A stretch of 64,000 nt of DNA from Mya arenaria. Its lineage: Eukaryota > Mollusca > Bivalvia > Myida > Myidae. The notes beneath the pieces were generated by a model, which saw only the letters and a list, made by a program, of their open reading frames with translations, was not told where the DNA came from and ran no database searches. Positions within the stretch are counted from its first letter, which is position 1; each line of letters begins with the position of its first letter. The position numbers and the translations under genes were made by a program. The stretch is from assembly GCF_026914265.1 (NCBI RefSeq), contig NC_069136.1, forward strand, positions 16,987,228 through 17,051,227. The letters are read 5' to 3'. Below are positions 22,311 through 34,490 of this stretch, one piece after another.

Positions 22311-25300
22311 AGAGACACACTCTTACCTTGTCTTAACGAGGCACGCTAACTTACACTTACCAGGTATTAACAAGGCACGCTAATTCACACTTACCAGGTC
22401 TTAACGAGGCACGCTAACTCACACTTACCACATCCTAACTAGGCACGCTAACTCACACTTACCAGGTCTAAAAGAGGTACGCTTACTCCGACTAACCAGG
22501 TCTTAACGAGACACGTTTACTCACACTTACCAGGTCTTAACGGGGTACGCTAACTCACATTACCAAGTCTTAACGAGGTACGCTTACTCCCACTTACCAG
22601 GTCGTAACGAAGCATGCTTACTCACACTTACCAGGTCTTAACGAGGCACGCTAACTCACACTTACCAGGTCTTAACGAGGCATGCTTACTCACATTTACC
22701 ACGTCTTAACGAGGCACGCTTACTTACACTAACCGCGACTTAACGAACTTTACAGGTCTTAACGCGGAACACTTACTCACACTCACCAGGTCTTAATGAG
22801 ACACGCTAACTCATACTTACCATGTCTTAACAAAGCACGCTTAATCATACTTACCAGTTCTTAACGAGGCACGCTAACTCACACTTCCCAGGACATAACG
22901 AGGCACGTTCACCCACACTAACAAGGTCTTAACAAGGCACGCTAACTCACACTTACCACGTCTTAACGAGGCAGGCTAACTCACACTTCCCATGACATAA
23001 CGAGGCACCTTCACTCACACTTACCAGGTCTTAACGAGACACGCTAACTAACACTTCCCAGGACTTAACGCGGCACGTTCACTCACACTTACCAGGTCCT
23101 TACGAGGCATGTTTACTCACACTTACCAGGTTCTTACGAGGCACGTTAACTCATACTTACCAGGTATTAACGAGGCACGCTAATTCACACTTACCAGGCC
23201 TATACGAGGCACGCTAACTTACACTTGCCAGGTCTTAACGAGGCACGCTAACTCATTCTTACCAGGAATTAACGAGGCACGCTATTTCACACTTACCATG
23301 CCTATACGAGGCACGCTAACTTACACTTACCAGGTCTTAACGAGGAATACTAACTTACACTTACATGGTCTTAACGAGGCACGTTCACCAACACTACCAG
23401 GTCCTAAGGAGGCACGCTAACCTACACTTACCAGGTCTTAACAAGGCACGCTAACTCACAATTACTAGGTCTTAACGAGGCACGATCACTTACACTACCA
23501 GGTCTAAACGAGGCACGTTCACTCACACTTGCCAGGTCTTAATGAGGCACGTTCACGTACACTAACAAGGTCTTAATGAGGGACGTTCACTCTCACTTAC
23601 CAGGTCTAAATGAAGCACGTTCACGTACACTTACAAGGTCTTAATGAGGTACGTTCACTCTCACTTACCAGGTCTAAATGAAGCACGTTCACGAACACTA
23701 CCCAATCTTAATGCGGTACGTTCTCTTACACTACCAGGTCTAAACGAGGCACGTTGACTCACACTTACCAGGTCTTAATGAGGCACGTTCACTCACACTA
23801 ACCAGGTGTAAATGAAGCACGTTCACTCACACTTACCTGGTCTTAATGAGGTACGTACTCTTACACTACCAAGTCTAAATGAAGCACGTTCACGTACACT
23901 TACAAGGTCTTAACGAGGCACGCTAACTCACACTTACCAGGTCTTAATTAGGTTCGTTTACTCACACTTACAAGGTCTCAACGAGGCACATTCGCTTACA
24001 ATGCCAGAACTTCACCAGGCACGCAAACTAACACTTACCAGGTCTTAACAAGGCACACTAACTCACAATCACTAGGTCTTAACAAGGCACGATCACTTAC
24101 ACTACCAGGTCTAAACGAGGCACGTTCACTCACACTTACCAGGTCTTAATGACGCACGTTCACGTACACTTACAGGGTCTTAATGAGGTACGTACTCTTA
24201 CACTCCCCACGTCTAAATGAAGCACGTTCACGTACCCTACTCGATCTTAATGAGGTACGTTCTCTTACACTTCCAGGTCTAAACGAGGCACGTTCACGTT
24301 CCATTACAAGGTATTAATGAGGTACGTTCACTCACACTTACCAGATCTAAATGAAACATGTTCTCTTACACTACCCGATCTTAATGTGGTACGCTCACTC
24401 GCACTTAACATGTCTAAATGAAGCACTTTCACGTACACTAACAAGGCCTTAATGAGGTACGTTCTCTTACACTACCAGGTCTAAATGAGGAACGTTCACG
24501 TACACTTACAAGGTCTTAACGAGACCCGCTTACACACACTTACCAGGTCTTAATTAGGCACGCTTAATCACACTTACAATGTCTCAACGAGGCACGTTCG
24601 CTTACAATGCCAGAACTTCACCAGGCACGCAAACTAACACTTACCAGGTCTTAACAAGGCACGCTAACTCACAATCATGAAGTCTTAACGAGGCACGTTT
24701 TCTTACACTACCAGGTCTAAACAAGACACGTTCACTCACACTTACCAGGTCTTAATGAGGCACGTTCACGTACACTTACAAGGTCTTAATTAGGTACGTT
24801 CACGCACACTTACCAGGTCTTAATGAGGCACGTTTACTCAAACTTACCAGGTCTAAAGGAAGCACGTTCTCTTACACTACCCGATCTTAATGAAGTACGT
24901 TCTCTTACACTACCAGGTCTAAATGAAGCACGTTCACGTACACTTACAAAGGTCGTAATGAGGCACGTTCACGTACACTTACAAAGTCTTAATGAGGCAC
25001 GTTCACGTACACTTACAAGGTCTTAATAAGGCACGTTCACTTACACTTACCAGGTCTAAATGAGGCACGTTCACGTACACTACAATGTCTTAATGAGGTA
25101 CGTTCACTTACACGACCCGGTCTTAATGAGGCACGTTCACTTACACTACATGGTATTTACGTGGCACGATCACAAACACTAACCACATCTTAATGAGGCA
25201 TGTTCCATCACACTTACTAGGTCTTAATGAGGAATATGTATTCTTACGGTGCAGCTTTTCAAGAAGAACACTTATCCTCACGTAGCAGGTTTTTAAGAGG

Positions 25301-25330
25301 CACGCTCATCCACAATTTCCATGTTGTTTT
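22310..25330. repeat. 34-bp satellite array 1 with ~606-bp higher-order units
   Basis: About 88 direct units, 33-34 bp each, of the type GGTCTTAACGAGGCACGC followed by TAACTCACACTTACCA. The left half favours GCTAACTCACACTT, and the right half favours GTTCACGTACACTTACAA with TAAATGAAG. A higher-order pattern is visible: the marker run starting CCAGGTCTTAACAAGGCACG repeats near 23431, 24038 and 24644, and the irregular unit ATGCCAGAACTTCACCAGGC recurs at 24001 and 24607. The spacing is about 606 bp, or 18 units. ORFs in the array are incidental. Confidence 0.9.
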
Positions 25331-26780
25331 TAGTATAAAACCTTATAGTCACGTTAAGAAGACGTTTAATTTGTTCATATATTATATAGCTTTCAATCCA
25401 TCAATTAGAAGTAAACTGATAGGTTTATATATCGGGTGCTGATGACACATCTGTAGGGCATCGGTTGTCAACGCAGGTAAACAAAAAAAGGACAATCCAA
25501 CCTTTGACCTTAAACTGTGACCTTAACGTTGTCCTTGAGCTGGCGTGTCTGAATGTAGGTTATGCAAGTCATCGCAATGAAATAAACATTCGTCTTGATT
25601 TTCATGATGAAAATCAGTACAGAGCTTACACGTAATATAAGGCTAAAACTTATGTCTTGAACTGAGAGCATTGAGCTGGAAAGCGTGAAATACGGGTTTT
25701 CCATGTTGTCCCGATGTGGTGAATATTTAACATGAGTTTGAAGAAAATTATTCAGGGGGGTTATATATTTGACACGAAAGTGCGACAGAAAGACGGACAT
25801 ACATCCGCCATTAAAACAATTTGTATTCCTTTATGAAATACCAGTTAAAACTTAACGTGCTTGCAAATGATTTTTATCAGGGTTTAAGTTCATAACAAGC
25901 GCCAATCATCACTACAATAAATCAATATAAATACCCCGTACTTTTAAGTGGATTAGACCCTAGCAGTTTCATTTTTCAATGATTTTCAGATGTAATTCAC
26001 CAGAAAAGCACATAACAAAGAGCAATTGCCAAATTATCATATAAATTCGTTTAATTTTGTCAAGATAAAAGGTACAAGCCACCATGAGATATACAGCAAA
26101 ACGTTATTAAGTACACTAAACACAACATATATGCACTCATCTGCGCTGAGAAACGGATCGTAGCCTGGAGTATTTACTTCCGATGGATTTTCTATAAACG
26201 CTGTACAAGTAAACAGGTCGAATTAAAAAGAGTATCCAGCTGCTCCCTCGTTCTATAAATTATCAAGAATGTAGCATTCATTGATTTACATGTTTTTATC
26301 AAATGTTTTCCTTGCTCGATTGTCACCAGCTGTAGCTTTTCTGAAAGCTTACTATTTATTTACTCTATAAATCTTTTATACGTGTGTTGTCGTTTATGCA
26401 CTCTTGTTTGTTTTGTACAAATTGTTTTCTATCATGGTTTCGCCGAAGCATATCTAGTGTTCTTGATACTGCTATTGATAACGCGCGTTCACGATTACGA
26501 GAAAACCCATTTGATTACAGAAAGTGTGATTTGAAGAGGGCAATTACTTTTATACAAATACGAGTTAAAACTTCTTTTTCTGTGAAAATGAAATACATAA
26601 CTTTTTACATAATCTAGGAAGACGAATACAAATCGCACATCTAGAGCGGCTCATGAAATCATTGATATTTATTGATTTTGAAAACAATTCAATGTTCACA
26701 AATCGCATGTTTGCACAAAATGTTTATATCATCAATATATGATAGATATTTAAGATAAAACTGGAAATATAGTAAAACAA
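25331..26780. other. Gene-free stretch between satellite array 1 and TNFSF copy B
   Basis: It contains a degraded interspersed repeat near 25430-25560 and one copy of the ~120-bp repeat also seen at 2708-3050 (26113-26240). The conserved 3' flank of copy B follows, with AATAAA on the minus strand at 26668-26673. No exon is recognised. Confidence 0.45.
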
Positions 26781-26783
26781 CAG

Positions 26784-28215
26784 TCAAATTTTGTACATCA
26801 TAAAACTATGATGTCCCGTGTCACTAGCAATGGACTGCATACTTGACGTATGTAAATGAACGCTTTCCCCTCCCTTGAATTTAAAAACGCTTCCTGTGCT
26901 TATAGTTTTTGTTCTGGCTTGGCAACCACCATGCCTCACATTTCTTAAAACAGTTGTCTTTGCTCCATTTGCAGATCTATGCATGAGTGTGTGCTCTATT
27001 TGTGTATTTTCTGATTCTCTTTCAAATGATCTTTCTTTATTTTCAGGAATTGTGACCATGAGTTGAAAGGCTAGATAATAAAAACCAGTTTCGGCAATAT
27101 GTAAGGATCCATCATTGTATGACAAATTTCCTTTTTGGTCTGAATTCACTACGGAAAGCCAATGAACAATACCGGAACCTAAAATAAAAAATTGTATAAG
27201 TACAATTATTCATTATCCTTTTAATAAATAGGTAATTAAGTTTGGTAAATACCCTACTTTAAAATCATTTAAAATAACTTCCTCTTTAGTTTGAATTTTA
27301 ATCACTAATACAGTCTGCTTAATTGAGTTGAAATAGTATTCTTGTAAATGTTGTAATAGCTACAGCACAATGAAACCTAATCTAAACAGGGTTTCTATAT
27401 ACAGGGTTTTCATTGGTTTAGAATGAAACTATTATGGACCTTTTCCTTGCGTATTTGTCGATATCCCATCCAGCAGTATTGACGATATTTCCCTAGTTTC
27501 AAGGCATTTGTCATATCCAAGAATTTCAGGTAGACCTATATAACAATCATTGAATGTAAATACATAATTTTATATTATAGATTAGAATACTTCAAAACAA
27601 AAGTTATTGAATTCAATAATTAAATCCATATTATCATTATAAATTCAAAGTCGAACAAGACTGTTCACTATATGAGTCAGATTTCAGCCTACTCACTTGA
27701 TTCTGTACGCAGTCCATTTCTAGCTCTTCTCTTGATTTCCTGCAAAATAGGAATGATGCGCATCAAATATGAAAGCCATTTATGCAGTTCTAATGTCCTA
27801 GACGTTCCTAAAGTTATGATGCTTCTAACAATAGCTACCACACTTGATGCAAGAATAACAACATTATATATAAGTATGGCATTTATTTTATGTCTGATGC
27901 ATATTACTGGTATTAACATATTTATATCAAAATATGTTATTGAGATTGCTAGATAATGATCAATCTATCTTTTTATGATAACATATTTTCTAGCTATACC
28001 TTGTCTATTTCCGCTTTCAGCAAACTTTCTACGCCTTTACATGGCACCCGTTCATCATCTCCATTTGCAACTGCATGGTCGCAAATTGTAGAATAATAGT
28101 CAACCAAGATATCATCTCGTTTATATTTCCATACCACTACAACAGATAAAAAACTACCAATCTGTAAAACAGTTACAATCAAAACGAAAACACTTAGTAG
28201 CCTTAACACATCCAT
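26784..28215 (-). CDS. TNF ligand superfamily copy B (4 exons, one odd donor)
   Basis: Exons: 28215-28000, 27739-27697, 27535-27455, 27178-26784. They total 735 bp (244 aa plus TGA) with phases 0, 1, 1. Exon 1 gives a short N-terminus and a transmembrane anchor (residues about 6-29, LSVFVLIVTVLQIGSFLSVV). Exon 2 carries IKRRARNGLR with an RRAR site that meets the minimal furin pattern R-X-X-R, so shedding is possible. The TNF domain is in exon 4: GSLHIAETGFYYLAFQL, VFKFKGGESVHLHTS and HSFMMYKI. Introns 1 and 2 are GT-AG, but the exon 3 donor reads AA|ATACGC where copy A has AA|GTACAC. If this is not a sequence error, normal splicing to the TNF exon is compromised. The coding frame is otherwise clean, which suggests recent loss or non-canonical splicing. 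Confidence 0.75.
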
Positions 28216-28219
28216 CGCA

Positions 28220-29990
28220 CTTATGTAGGCTTCATTTGCGTCGTACAGATATTAGATACTAGATATTTTAGACCTAATATGGTTTTAAAACAGCCCTAGA
28301 TCATAACAAGCAGGTCACTGCAATTTTGAAAATAGTTATATTTAAACTGCCTTATTCTCAACGGCTGTTTTATCTGTTGAATGAATCTAGGTTATGGTTT
28401 AAACGATCGTTACAAATGCACTTTACTTCCTTACAAAATGCGGGATATAGGAATAACAAGTTGTTAAACAAAATTTGAATTAAGCCCTGAGATTACTTTA
28501 AGTACTGTTCGGTGAAATCAATACCATTTGAAAAGGCAAAAATCGGTATGGGTTATATTAATTTCAATATTTTTTTAGGTGCTTACGTTATTTATTGTTT
28601 TATCATGCTATTTAATAGAATAAATCACAATTGTAAGTAACTGTTGTGTCTACATAACATATAATTAGAAGTCTCTACTTATGTTTTCAAATTATATTCG
28701 TAATTACATGGTATACAGACATCTGTTACACCATTTTTAAACCATTTTTATAAAATTGCGGCAAAAGTATACGTTTATACTAAACACAGCTATTTTACTC
28801 CCTTCCACACGCAACATCAGGCAATCGTATTTAACTCACTGTGCCTTTTTTCGGACAAATCTTTCATTTGTCACTAAATTGAATTTGGCAAAACTTACCA
28901 GCCAATGTTCTCAAATAAAACAAACTATTGTGACCTGACCTATATCTGTATTTACTGCCCTATATATATATACCTTCCAACAGCAATTATATTGGTTATT
29001 GCGCAGTTCGTATCGATGAGATAAAGCAAACCATTTGATATATACTACAAACACTAATATCATATTGTAAATACAAATTTCTTGTTTAAATTAAACAATA
29101 CTAGTACGGGGAAGTTATTAGTAAAAGTTATTAGTTAAAATATTGTATTATATTCAGGTTGCAATAGAACAATGGTAATGCATATACTTTATTGCAGTTA
29201 CACGCTATTTATATCTGTCTTTGACATTTTAATATGATATGAAACAATCGTAAACAATTGTTTAAGTGCTGCCTAATATAACCAATAAAGGCCCTTGCCT
29301 AACGTTTTAAGTATTCTCTCCTGCAAACTTAATGGCGGGCATATATTGATATTGCATATCAATTCACCATTTCAAACTGTGACATGTGAAATTTGTTAAT
29401 TTGCATAAGGTTTACCTTGGATCAGCGTAGTTGCATAGTTTATTAATTAAGGTACCAGTTATGGATTGTACTGAGTATGATATTACTAGTCTGTGTTGAT
29501 TCAAGGCAGATTAGGTGTAAGTCTAGTTGTGTGGGAAAATGTCGATGCTCCTGATAACTCAAAAACTAGTCAATAAACCTAACGGATCCTCTAAGTTTAA
29601 ATTCCATCAACAGAAACTCGTATACGTCCAACATATATTAACTTTTTCATTATGTACGGACTTTGGACGGTAACATACGGATTTGCACGGTGCCGTTAAT
29701 GACCATAATAACACGTGTGTTCTCACTTCCTCTCCCTATTTTTTTAACATACCGTACACCTGCTCAGTTCACGCGTACAACAGTTTTAATCAATGCGTTT
29801 TGGAGATTGACGATTTTGTGTGTTCATATATGTAATAATATAAATGGTGTTTACATTTCTTCGCAATAATACATAGTTTTAGTTAAAAATTATAGCCGAC
29901 TATTGTCCTATGTATATCTGCCGTGCACAAAAATTGGGTTAATTTGAATCCAATATAAAAAAATAATATATTTATGAGTAATGTTGGCTA
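28220..29990. other. Gene-free stretch upstream of TNFSF copy B
   Basis: AT-rich 5' flank of copy B with no recognised exon or repeat. Short ORFs at 28756-28938 and 29663-29869 have no recognisable features. Confidence 0.35.
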
Positions 29991-29999
29991 CAACCCTCG

Positions 30000-30775
30000 C
30001 CGTACGAAGCATATCATATTACTTTGCGCGTAGTACTCCTATACGCTATAGGATGTAACATAACGCTACAATACATCTTCCAAAGCTATGTCGGGCTTTA
30101 ACCGCCACGATACGCAGCATCTCCTTGATGAGGTTGGCCTCAAGGGCGTTAAGTAACAGCTCCTATACGAGGCTTACTTCATACCCGAACCATGCAGCAA
30201 GTTATCAAGAGGAATAATTATCCGTTTGCATTCGGTCTTAGAGAGAAACACTTCTCCACTCGCTGCAGGGCTTTATATGGAACACTTATCTTCTCGCAGT
30301 AAGTTTAACAGAGGGGCTCTCTCACTCACACCTAGCAGATCATCAAGAGGCACGCTAACCCTAACGCAGAAGGAATTCAACAGGAAAACGAATCCGCACG
30401 TGGCAGGACCTCAAAAGGCACACGCTCACTCACACTTACCTGAACTTAACCAGACACGCTAACTATCACTTACCAGGTCTTAGCGAGGCATGCTAACTCA
30501 CACTTACCAGGTCTTAATGAAGCATGTTCACTTACACTACCAGCACTTCACCATGCACGCAAACTCACACTTTCCAGGTCTTATCGAGGCGTGATAACTC
30601 ACACTTATAAGGTCTTAATGAAGCACGTTCACTTACACTACCAGAACTTCACCATGCTCGCTAACTCACACTTTCCAGGTCTTAACGAGGCACACTAACT
30701 CACACTTACCAGGTTTTAACGAGGCACGCTAACTCACAGTTATCGGGTCCTAACGAGGCACGCTTACTCACACTA
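30000..30775. repeat. 34-bp satellite array 2, left part
   Basis: A degenerate leader (30000-30420) is followed by regular units such as GGTCTTAACGAGGCACACTAACTCACACTT. It includes the irregular unit CCAGAACTTCACCATGC, which also marks the higher-order repeat of array 1. The array breaks off at about 30775, where a LINE copy begins, and resumes near 34055. Confidence 0.8.
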
Positions 30776-30878
30776 TGTGGTATGAAGAAAAGTTAGAATT
30801 TTTTGTGGGACTGAAAATTGTGATATATAGTGTTTGTTGGATAAATATAGGACTTAGTATTTAACAAACGGTGAGCGA

Positions 30879-31154
30879 GTGGCTTGTTCCTTACTTTTCG
30901 ATGCTAATTATCTTGATCGGGAACGTGTACTGCGCGAATTTCGAACGAAACGAAAAAACGGTAACGTAGATGGTAGGGTTGTAGAAGATTTGCCGGAAGC
31001 AGTAGTTAAAGCTCGCACCGGTCTATATCCATTTCTCAAACAATGTATCGACGAGGGGAAAAGGGCTCATTTCAAACATGACAGACTTATGGTAAATGGA
31101 AGTGCCTACTGTTACGATGATGTTGAAAAAAGGCCAGTTCTAGTTGAAAAATAG
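30879..31154 (+). pseudogene. LINE ORF1 C-terminal segment
   Basis: This 91-codon segment contains DRERVLREFRTKRKNGNVDG, a VVEDLPEAVVKARTGLYPFL block, then GKRAHFKHDRLMVNG. The pattern (R..IL...R......I.EDFP......R..L.P......G..A....D.L...G) resembles the C-terminal domain of L1-type ORF1 RNA-binding proteins. It ends at TAG (31152-31154) in the same frame as the following endonuclease, so the TAG is probably the natural ORF1 terminator. It lacks an ATG, and the upstream part is missing or full of stops. Confidence 0.5.
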
Positions 31155-31184
31155 GGCTGCGGCCAAGGTCCAGAATATAGTTTT

Positions 31185-32312
31185 GTAAATAACAATTTTA
31201 CCGAACTGACAATCTGTTCACTTAATATTCAGGGACTGAGAAAGTTTGAAAGTGACTATTTATTTTCTGACTTTTGTGCTCAGTATGACATCATTAGTCT
31301 CTATGAAACATGGGAAACTAACAATGATGATTTTAGTTTATATCTGTCAGGTTATACTTTGTTTTCCAAATCTCGTATATGCTCAAACAAACGAGGTTCT
31401 GGTGGAGTAGCTGTTTTCATGAAAGGTTGGTTAAATGACCATGTTAAACGAATTTACGATGATTTAGACGATTGTATAGTCTTGGTATTGGCAAAACAAC
31501 TGAACTATCTGCAAAATTACATTATTATGTTATTCACATATGTGTCACCCGAGCGGTCGACAATTTATGAAGAAACTAATACGAACGGTATATCTATTCT
31601 TAACCAAAAAATAACTGCGATTGTATCTGACTTTCCGTCGGCTGATCTTATAGTCGCTGGAGATCTAAATGCGCGTATCGGATTGTTGCAAGATTTTATT
31701 CCAAACGATGACTTGGACTTCGTATTCGGAGACAGTGAGTATCCGTCTGATAACTTTGCTGTTCCTAAATGTAATAAAGACACAATAGTGAATACATTTG
31801 GGACATCGCTGATAGATTTGTGCTGCACACATGACATTCATGCAATGAACGGACGTCTGTTTCAAGATAATAACGGAGAATTCACATGTACCGCGAACAA
31901 TGGGCGAAGCGTTGTAGACTATATACTTGCATCGACTTCACTGTTCGCTAACGTTTCTAACTTTACAGTTGGCTGCGAATCGTTCTCAGACCATTTTCCA
32001 TTAATGTGTACCATAAAGTGGCCCCTTAATGACACTCAAAAAGTAAAACATAGAGACAAGAAATTAAATCCTGCGTACTATTACAAATGGAAGGAGACGA
32101 TGAGAAGTGACTTTGTGAATACTTTCGGTGACTTATTTCGTGTTTTCGAACGCACTTCACCACTATTAAAAATAAATCAAAGTCTAATTGCTTTTATACA
32201 GGTATATGAAGAAGCTGGGGCACTTATGAAAAGGCAACGATGCAAAAGTTATCGTACAAAAGTAAATGAACAACCTGAATGGTGGGACGTTGATTGTTCA
32301 CAGTTGAAATAA
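31185..32312 (+). pseudogene. LINE ORF2 apurinic-type endonuclease domain
   Basis: The frame is open from just after the ORF1 stop. It starts with LTICSLNIQGLRKF (the Asn of the EN active site near 31224), then SLYETW (the Glu motif near 31305), AGDLNARIG near 31656 and SDHFPLM near 31986. These are the ordered catalytic motifs of APE-type LINE endonucleases, which nick the target DNA. After EQPEWWDVDCSQLK the frame hits a stop at 32310. The protein continues in another frame at about 32315-32520 (YSKLRKFRITNNQADFEQF), which shows a small frameshift. Confidence 0.85.
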
Positions 32313-32527
32313 ATAAATATAGCAAGCTGCGAAAGTTTCGTATTACAAATAACCAAGCGGATTTTGAGCAATTTATAATAGCAAAAAGTGCTTTTAAAGC
32401 TGTATGTAGATCAAAACAATATGAACTTCAAAAAAGGCGCCGAAACGATCTCATTAGCTGTAGAAATGACCAAAAGCTCTTTTGGAGTACATTGAAAAGC
32501 ATAAAAGACAATAAACACCATTAAAGG

Positions 32528-33465
32528 GCCCATTAAAAGATACCAATAATTATAGAGCAATTTCGCTTACAAATAGTATAAGCAAAATATTTGTTAATAT
32601 AATGACAAAGCGTCTTACTAAATGGTGGGAAGAAAATGGGATCATAGATGAGGCACAGGCAGGGTTTAGAAGTAAATACTCTACAATAGACAATATATTT
32701 ACGTTACAATCATTGATTCAAAAACATATCTCACGCCAACGAGGGAGATTTTACGTCTGTTACGTGAACTTTAAAAAGGCGTTTGATAGCTGTCAACATA
32801 AAAAACTATGGCAATGTCTGTACAGAAATGGAGTCCGTGGTAAATTTCTAGTGATATTACAATCTATGTACGAACAATTAAAATCATGCGTGAAAATACC
32901 AGGTTCCAACGTCCAGGTTCGTATACCTACCGATGATATCCGATTCACAGCAACAGGCGGTTTTACGGACTACTTCGGGTGCTCCATTGCGACAAAGCAG
33001 GGCTGTGTGTCATCGCCAGTAATATTCTCATTGTTTATGAATGACTTAGTTCACTATCTTACAGCTAATTCTACGAATGGGATATTTGTAACCGACAAAA
33101 TAGGTAATTTATACGCTCTAATGTTTGCCGACGATGTATCGAGTTTCGCAAACACAGCTATAAACTTACAAAGACAAATTACCCTTATTGAATCATTCTG
33201 TGCAGATACTGGTATGGAACTTAATACTGAGAAATCGAAAGTAATGGTTTTCCGAAACGGTGGTATTCTAAGACACTATGAAAAATGGTACTATCGTGGT
33301 ACTCAATTGGAAGTTGTATCCCAGTATAAATACTTAGGACCGTTTTTCACTCCAAAGCTCTCCTGGACACTGACTAGGACAAAACTTGCGAAACAGGCGA
33401 CAAAAGCCATAACAAACATATTAAGATATCAAAAACATTTTGGTTATTTACATGTCGAACTTTAG
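32528..33465 (+). pseudogene. LINE ORF2 reverse transcriptase domain
   Basis: It begins PLKDTNNYRAISLTNSISKI, RT motif 1. AGFRSKYSTIDNIF is next, then motif A as YVNFKKAFDSC, motif B TKQGCVSSPVIFSLFMNDL and motif C ALMFADDVSSFAN. In motif A the first catalytic aspartate of the usual VDFKKAFD is asparagine, which should abolish polymerase activity. The segment normally joining endonuclease to RT is missing just upstream (32520-32528), so an internal deletion is likely. The frame stops at 33465 shortly after FGYLHVEL. Confidence 0.85.
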
Positions 33466-33787
33466 GTGCTCAAGTCACCCCCTGATGATTGAAAAGGGTC
33501 GACACCTGAATATTGAGCGAAAATTTAGATTTTGCCCATATTGTTTGTCCGAACATATATATGTTATTGAAGACGAATTCCACATGTTCATGATTTGTCC
33601 GTTGTATGCAAACTTGAGAAATGAATATTTCAAATCTAACTGGATTTTGTCTATTCCCACACAATCAGTTTTCTACAACATTATGTCAGAAGTGTCAAAA
33701 AATAGTATTGTACTGATTTCAAAATATATTCACAACGCTTTTATAACAAGAGAAACATTTCTTAAACGTAATGATAACTCGCTATAG
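33440..33787 (+). pseudogene. LINE ORF2 C-terminal Cys/His region
   Basis: In a shifted frame: LMIEKGRHLNIERKFRFCPY, then EDEFHMFMICPLYANLRNEY, the C..C...H...C knuckle typical of many LINE C-termini. The stretch normally between the RT palm and this block (LFD..V.P.L.YG.E.WG, IE..H..FC) is missing here, although it is present in the fragment at 1496-1702. A second internal deletion therefore lies near 33460. The protein ends at TAG in 33785-33787. Confidence 0.75.
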
Positions 33788-34054
33788 TGTTATTCATCTG
33801 TGCCTTATTATAAATATGCATCTTATTCTTATACCGGAAAGTTATGAATGCAATATTGATGTGCAAGCATGTTGATTCTTTGCATTTTGAAACATTGTTT
33901 AAAAACAGTTTTCAAGAATATTATTGATATATCATTGCTTTAAAATATGTCTTGTTCATTATTGTATTATATCTATGTTGTTAAAAATATATGTATGAAT
34001 AACTGTATTATGGGCCGGAGGCCTTAGATTACAATAAACTATATATGTTACTAA

Positions 34055-34490
34055 CCAGATATTAATGAGGCACGTTCAATTACACTACCAGGTCTTAACG
34101 AGGCACGTTCACGTACACTTACAAGGTATTAATGAGGCACGTTCACTTCCACCACCAGGTCTTAACGAGGCCCGCTAAATCACATTTACCAGGTCTTAAC
34201 GTGGCACGTTCACGTACACTTACAAGGTATTAATGAGGCACGTTCACTTCCACCACCAGGTCTTAACGAAGCACACTAACTCACATTTACCAGGTCTTAA
34301 CGTGGCACGTTCACGTACACTACCTGGTCTTAACGAGGCACGCTCAATTACACTATTAGGTCTTAACGAGGCACGCTCAATTACACTACCAGGTTTTAAC
34401 GAGGCACGTTCACGTACACTTCCCGGTATTAACGTGGCACGTTAACTCAAACTTACCAGGTTTTAATGAAGCACGTTTACTTACACTATA
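34055..34490. repeat. 34-bp satellite array 2, middle part
   Basis: About 13 units in the same orientation and register type as the left part, e.g. GGTCTTAACGAGGCACGCTC. Two nearly identical blocks of about 125 bp (34091-34215 and 34216-34340) show local block duplication. It is bounded by the LINE on the left and the DIRS-like fragment on the right. Confidence 0.85.

Larger units (their letters stand above)
30776..34050 (+). mobile_element. Decayed APE-type LINE inserted in the satellite
   Basis: It begins directly after satellite sequence (CTTACTCACACT) and ends before satellite resumes (CCAGATATTAATGAGGC). The order is: ORF1-like C-terminus (30879-31154), endonuclease, RT, Cys-rich C-terminus, then a short 3' region ending near ATTACAATAAACTATAT. 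The 5' end is truncated within ORF1, as is usual for target-primed insertion. The coding region has frameshifts, two apparent internal deletions and a motif A substitution, so this copy cannot move by itself. Exact ends and any target duplication are hard to see inside tandem repeats. Confidence 0.85.

Noticed and set aside
22310..25330. CRISPR array suggested by 34-bp repeats
   Set aside because: Units are contiguous with no spacers, the genome is animal and no cas genes exist.
34233..34445. Plus-strand ORF of LPGLNEARS repeats
   Set aside because: Translation of the 34-bp satellite.
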